The position numbers were made by a program, and so were the translations under genes. This document shows, piece after piece, positions 58,930-64,000 of a stretch of 64,000 bases of DNA. The notes beneath the pieces were generated by a model. It was given only the letters and a program-made list of their open reading frames with translations. It made no database searches and was not told the DNA's origin. Source of the stretch: Antedon mediterranea. Lineage: Eukaryota > Echinodermata > Crinoidea > Comatulida > Antedonidae. The stretch spans positions 12,093,001 to 12,157,000 of the forward strand of contig NC_092674.1 in NCBI RefSeq assembly GCF_964355755.1, written 5' to 3'. Numbering within the stretch: position 1 is the first letter of the stretch; every line of letters starts with the position of its first letter.

Positions 58930-59445
58930 TTAGCTACCATACTACCATTGTATGTAAACAAACCGGTTAATGAATTCTAAAGTAACCTAATCTTAAGACA
59001 CATTGGGATGTTCCAGTCTATAGCGGATTTGTGACTGTCTGTAATTACTTTACTATCACCCGACTAAAGCACATGGCTTAAATAGTACCGGTATGTTTGT
59101 ATTGTTGTTATGGCCTTTTTTAAATAATATACTATAATGTACCGACGTACTGTGTATTATTATTATTTATGTCTTTGAATTTCCTAATTGACCCAAACAT
59201 GACGGATACACTAGATAGGCCTAGATAGTTATTACTCTACTGTATTTAAACACTTGTTATTTACAGTATACTGTAGTAATATTCTTAATTAACCTTATTA
59301 TTTTTTTCTATCTTTTTTTTTCTTTTTAATAATGTTACTTTTTTTATGTAATACAACTGATGATGATGAAGATCACAATCCCGATCTTATGTATAATGAA
59401 TCTAAATACTACCATGCTGAAGAATTTAAACAATTAATATATAGT
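58930..59445. other. No recognisable feature
   Basis: AT-rich spacer between two transposons. Confidence 0.4.
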
Positions 59446-59449
59446 TTAA

Positions 59450-61915
59450 AAGATGTATTGTCCCCCAAAAAATGAAAAATAAAGATGAAAAAAATCAAAT
59501 TTTGAATAGACCGTTTTGTAGTTAACATAAAGTTATTCACTTCCACCGAAAAAAAATCCGAAAAAAATATTGATTTCGCTTATAAAAAAATCAAAATAAG
59601 TTTATCATTTTTTCGAACTCATCGGCTCAGAAATTAAGCCGGTAGAGCTAACTCATACATATGCATGATATGTTAATGAGCATCCACACAGCAGAGATCT
59701 GAATTCTGATCTAACAATGGAAGATGCACGTTGTATGTACAACAACACCACCAGAGATCGACGCGACTCGACTGTGGGTTTCCCTGGCCTGATCGTATAA
59801 ATATGTAAAGCTGAGCTGTTAATTTGTCGGTAAGTAGGCCTAGACGGTTATTTTAAATATAATATATATATAACGCAATAATAACAGGAAGGTAAATTAA
59901 TTAACTTAGCCTGGGATTTTTTCAGTTCAGGGCTAGGCCTAGAATAATTAATACATGCTGCTGCATATTACTAGGCTAGTAGCAAGCAGACTGTGACAAT
60001 CGGGTCCCTGCAGAAGATGCCCAGCTAGGCCCTATACATTGTACTCTTCATAGACTGGCCTAGGCTATATGCCATCAATCTTAGCTACATTCCGAAAATA
60101 CAGCCAGCTTGCTGTACCATATATATTTACAGTTGAAGCTTGTTTAACTAATTTTTATGATAAAAATAAAACAAACATTTTTCAGGGAAAATGGTTGCAA
60201 TACAAGCTTGAAATTGAGAACCTTCCAGCTAGCAGCACTGTACAAGTAGACAGAGGGGAAAAGCCAGCTTAGCCATTTTACAACACAAACAAATGTTCTC
60301 TGTACTGTAGTAAGTCAAATATTTGTTTTCTCTTTTTATAAGTTATAACATTATAAGTAATGTGTTTTAATTACCATAGAAAGGTAGTATACTTATTTGA
60401 CTATGTCAAAGTAAGCAATTTCACTAGCCCAATTTTGCACTAAATATGCATGATCTATTTTTTCCAGATTTTCATACTTTGCTTTTACTTTTTTTAAAGA
60501 CGTTGAGCTGATGAAGACTGGAACAGAGGTCACCCAAAGACAACAATGATAGACTCGGTATTGGAATATGATTGGATATTGCAGGAAAAATATTTCCGAC
60601 TCTCCTGCTGCATTCGGCCAATATGTTCTTGTCCAGCTTGTAAAATATTGTATAATTTTTTTTGTATTATATGTACAGTATATTATTTTGTAAACATAAC
60701 ATTCAATAAATAAAAAAAAACTACAACAGTACACAGGATAAATTCTTCAAATTTACTTACACTTCATAATTTTACTGTAAATATTACAGTGCAAAAGGAG
60801 TTAATAAAATATATATATACAGTATATCTTATTGAATTCCTGTATTGTTTTTTGTGTCAATTTGTCTAATAATTATCAATGTGTTGATTGTGGCAGTAAT
60901 TATGACAGCTATAGTCTTCTAAGATCGCTCACATTCATTACATAGTGTCATTTTAATAGTAAGAAACGTTTCAATAAATTGTGAATGTTGCCACTGTACG
61001 ATACATTTTATGTTTCTCACTACTTGCTCTTATTGTTCAATCAATCAACCTAAAAAAAAAGAAATTTGTGTCAAAATATCTGCATAAAATGTTTATTTGC
61101 GGAATGTTAATTTGAACCTATTGCATTTGATACAGAAAATATTTTTAAAATATTGCATCAGTAAAACATCCAAAACAATATTTATTTAGATTTTCTTTTT
61201 TTTTTTTTTTTTTTCACTGCCGAATAGATAGTTGAAATCTTTAAAAATTAAACCAATTCATTATGATAGAAGCAAAAATACATCCCTTCTGGTGGTGGTC
61301 TACTGTAGCCCTAGCTAGCAGTATACTGCCTAGGCCTACTACACTCTACTTCTAGAGACAGAAGTAGGCAGCAGTTAGGCTACTCGAGACTGTCAGTGCT
61401 AGTAGTAGTAGACTAGTAGTACAGTAGCAGCAAATTCGGGCCTAGGCCTAGCTAGGCCTCTCCTGTTAGCGAAACAAAAACTCACCTAAATGAATAAGAT
61501 TCAACATCAAAGTTACCAACTGTAATTCTAACTTAGCATTCTGCTAGCTATAGTTTTCGTGTTTTTTCAAGATTCGTCTCGCATCACTACTCGACTCTCT
61601 CGCACGCATCATGCATTGCTATCGTTGTTGGCTGTTGATTTGGAAAGCATCATCATCCACATGGTGTATCCATACAATATGAATATTTATGAGCTAACTC
61701 AGGTCAAGGGTTAAATTAAACCGGAACACATTTGTCTTCCAGACAAATAGCTTCCGGTTGGTTAATTTTTGCATTAAATTGCGATTTTCCCTTGTAAAAA
61801 ATTATTTTTTTCAATCCAAATTGAGGTCAAAGTGAATAACTTTTATGTGCAATTAAAATGGCCTATTCAACAAAAATATTGAAAAAAAATTTTTTTTCAA
61901 GGGGACAATACATCT
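59450..61915. mobile_element. 2.47-kb TTAA-flanked element of the AGATGTATTGTCCC family
   Basis: Left end AAGATGTATTGTCCCCCA and right end GGGGACAATACATCT are the MITE termini, with TTAA at 59446-59449 and 61916-61919. The outer ~190 and ~150 bases match the short MITEs; the middle ~2 kb does not. It is either a larger relative or a MITE that received an insertion; GAGCTAACTCA occurs at both junctions (about 59646 and 61691). The middle has exon-like pieces, TAGGCCTA-rich DNA and AATAAA near 60704, but no recognised transposase. Confidence 0.55.
60069..60272 (+). other. Small open frame inside the 2.47-kb element, unknown
   Basis: 67 codons starting MPSILATFRKYSQLAV and ending STVQVDRGEKPA, with a TTTTTCAG acceptor in the middle (about 60180). 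It may be an exon relic. No family was recognised and the frame could be chance. Confidence 0.2.
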
Positions 61916-62166
61916 TTAAACATATTTGATGATGATTCTTTTCTTTCACTTAACTGTCGTAGTATCGTTAAGTTTGAATAGTTGTCACATTTTATTGCGT
62001 CACTAATTATAAGTTCTCTGTCATTGGCGAATAAGAATAAACTATTATTCTGACAATAATTGAACTGTAAACATAATTCTTTTGTGGGTTTTTTTTTTTT
62101 ACATATTTTTATATTTCCCTTCAGATCAATTTTATTTTCATTACATCTAACCAAACAGGTAAACAA
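61897..62166 (-). other. Open frame with LRP/EGF-like resemblance, uncertain
   Basis: 89 codons, including KELCLQFNYCQNNSLFLF, then ANDRELIISDAIKCDN. The Cys-x(n)-LFLFANDREL pattern recalls the junction between an EGF module and a YWTD propeller (LLFANRxxIR) in LDL-receptor-related proteins. It overlaps the end of the TTAA element and has no clear splice sites. Possibly a captured or decayed exon. Confidence 0.15.
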
Positions 62167-62298
62167 TGTGGTTAAAAAATCTTATCATCTAGCACGTACG
62201 GCCGTACGCGCTAGATTGTTTACTCAAAAGTCCTTGAAAAAAAAAATTGGGCAAATAAGAATAAACTATTATTCTGACAATAATTGAACTGAACAAGT
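62022..62298 (+). repeat. Direct repeat of ~46 bp
   Basis: The phrase AATAAGAATAAACTATTATT followed by CTGACAATAATTGAACTG occurs at about 62030 and again at about 62256. It marks a local duplication 226 bases apart. Confidence 0.7.
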
Positions 62299-62432
62299 TA
62301 TGAAAAATAAACGGTGTGGTAAAATGTTATCAGATGATTACATATAGTTAATATAACTTGAACTTTACATTTCTGGTATTTTTATTCAACTTCCGATTTA
62401 TATTTTCATGCTATATAGTCCATTGCCCGGAC

Positions 62433-63340
62433 GCGATTTTTTTTTTCGTACATAAGTTGGGGACCCCCTCATAAAACGTCACAAAATAAACATGAATAAT
62501 TCATCAGTTACATTTTCTTGTTCCGTGTGCACCCAAGCGTATAGCAACAAGAAGTGATTACACAACTGCGATACGATACTTTTACAGTAGGCCTAGGATT
62601 CTAAGTCAATTCACGTGATTGCCTTCGCGCACTCTTCTTCACACACACACACACACCACTATGCAAAATGTGTCGAGTCGAGGCTAATCGACAGCTAGGC
62701 AAGACATTAAACTAAGTAGTAATTCATTGGACATAGCCCAAAGAAAGCTTAGACCCACAAGAATAAAGAATGTGTATAATTTGTGTACTGTATTTTTTTA
62801 ATTCTGCTATTTTATTATCAAACAATATGCATGTAATCAAAGGAACTTTAAAAATGCGCGTATATGAACGCATGAGATGGGAAGATTAGACCCACGAGAA
62901 TAAAAAATGTATTTTTGTGTAATGTTTATTGTTTAATTTTGCTGACTCTAACACACACGTCACACACACCAACACAGCTACTACTAGAATAGACATGGGT
63001 TTAGAGAATAGTAATTAGGCCTAATAGTATCAATAGAAACTATAATTTTAACACGTAATTCTTTAGTAATAAATTATATTAAACACACCATAAACTAAAG
63101 GCTGATTATTTCGACAATCCACACAAAACGCCGCTATTCTATTATGAAATCGCACGCGGCAACCACAGCGGAGATAGGCCTAGAATCGTACCGCCCTTGT
63201 GTAAACTACTGTAATCACTTCTTGTTGCTATACGCTTGGGTGCACACGGAACAAGAAAATTTAACTGATGAATTATTCATGTTTATTTTGTGACGTTTCA
63301 TGAGGGGGTCCCCAACTTATGTACGAAAAAAAAAAATCGC
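62433..63340. mobile_element. ~0.9-kb TIR element
   Basis: Left arm GCGATTTTTTTTTTCGTACA, AAGTTGGGGACCCCCTCAT, TTGTTCCGTGTGCACCCAAG, AGCAACAAGAAGTGATTAC is repeated inverted at 63203-63340. The arms are at least 135 bp. The centre is non-coding and has a (CA)n tract at 62641-62657 and a short duplication (AGACCCAC.AGAATAAA) at about 62752 and 62888. Target duplication was not clear. Confidence 0.75.
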
Positions 63341-63429
63341 TACCCGCACACAAACAATACAATTATCTGAGCTGTACCAAAAAAGTGTTGTGAAACTTAT
63401 TTTTAAGTTTCATCATAAGAAGTTGCTTA

Positions 63430-64000
63430 GAATAACTTTTGATTTTTTATTTGTTACAAACAGTTCTTAACATAACTATGAGACAAGGGCTAAGGACAAT
63501 TTAAGCACTGCTTTTAAATGGACCCTATTAGGTCAACAAAGTATTACATACAGAGGCACTGGCGTGTGGAACGCACTACCCAATGACATTAAAATGTTAA
63601 CTTGTAGGTCTAGGTATGTCCAAACATAAAAGTCATGATGTGTTACCAGTTATCTTTAATTATAAGTTCCTGGTTAATTATTTTTCTCACAGCATTTGAT
63701 TTGTTATTATCACTGCATTATTTCTATTGTTAGTATTGTTATTATTATCGTTACAATTATTATGGTACATTTTACTGATTTTATTTATTTATTTCCTTCT
63801 TTATTTATTACAAATTTATAGGCTTTGCGTCTAAAACTTTTGCCTACAGCTTAACCCCTTCAACAAACTTCAAAATAAATTTATATTTACTTTGTATTTA
63901 ATAATATTCAAAAATATAATTATTATTTATGTATACTTTTCATCTGAGGTTGTGAATAAAGTTATATATATAGGTTCCTAATAGCCAGCATAGGACCACT
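63430..64000 (+). pseudogene. LINE 3' end, degenerate
   Basis: In shifting frames the DNA encodes GQQSITYRGTGVWNALPNDI, the LINE C-terminal signature, near 63520-63590. About 400 bases of AT-rich 3' UTR-like sequence follow to the window end; AATAAA occurs near 63954. Confidence 0.6.

Noticed and set aside
60393-60734. 113-codon minus-strand frame in the TTAA element
   Set aside because: No family match, and an AATAAA on the opposite strand suggests the other orientation. Kept out as unsupported.

Overview
The window is AT-rich eukaryotic DNA, very probably from a marine invertebrate deuterostome, and I favour an echinoderm. Three things point that way: intron-rich genes with GT/AG splice sites, heavy littering by non-LTR retrotransposons and MITEs, and abundant TAGGCCTA-like palindromes. 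The species cannot be read from the sequence. Exon coordinates below are my own splice-site and reading-frame reconstructions.

Two cellular genes stand out. On the plus strand, 17570-24487 is a two-exon gene for a secreted poly-glycine protein: signal peptide, short acidic propeptide, a Lys-Arg site, then about 600 residues of Gly with NNKGDN/NKGG spacers. On the minus strand, 45139 down to 26297 is a 29-exon receptor tyrosine phosphatase. Its exons join in one uninterrupted frame of 1480 codons plus stop. The order is N-terminal module, Ig, four EGF-like modules, four FN3 domains, one transmembrane helix, an intact PTP domain (WPD loop, HCSAGAGRTG) and a degenerate second PTP domain (WPM, CQDGARR). 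The Ig-EGF-EGF-EGF part matches the ectodomain of Tie receptor kinases, yet the cytoplasmic part is a phosphatase. The signal-peptide exon was not found.

The rest is mostly mobile DNA. 1-2.3 kb holds a plus-strand LINE with a GAATT tail. 3.8-10.4 kb holds a minus-strand L1/Tx1-type LINE with ORF2, ORF1 and a poly(A) tail; its inter-ORF gap contains another LINE 3' end and a minisatellite. A Cys-rich candidate first exon lies at 10.65-10.84 kb. 11.6-17 kb carries a TA-flanked inverted-repeat element, a GGTC-bounded repeat and two TTAA-flanked MITEs. The 4.9-kb intron of the glycine gene contains a MITE and a degenerate LINE that is itself hit by a MITE. The phosphatase introns hold a MITE with a tRNA-like core, tandem repeats, two further tRNA-like SINE heads, a LINE 3' end, a second GGTC element, a TTAA MITE and a CAACGTTG-rich array.

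The 45.4-64 kb region is almost wholly transposon-derived. It contains a LINE ORF1 relic, a 2.8-kb TA-flanked element, a 2.43-kb PIF/Harbinger element with a broken MADF exon, a 2-kb long-TIR element, LINE ends with a ~450-bp tandem array, a MITE inserted inside its own sibling, a 2.47-kb TTAA element, a 0.9-kb TIR element and a final LINE 3' end. The genes do not form an evident pathway together; the only shared theme of the two cellular genes is that both products enter the secretory route.
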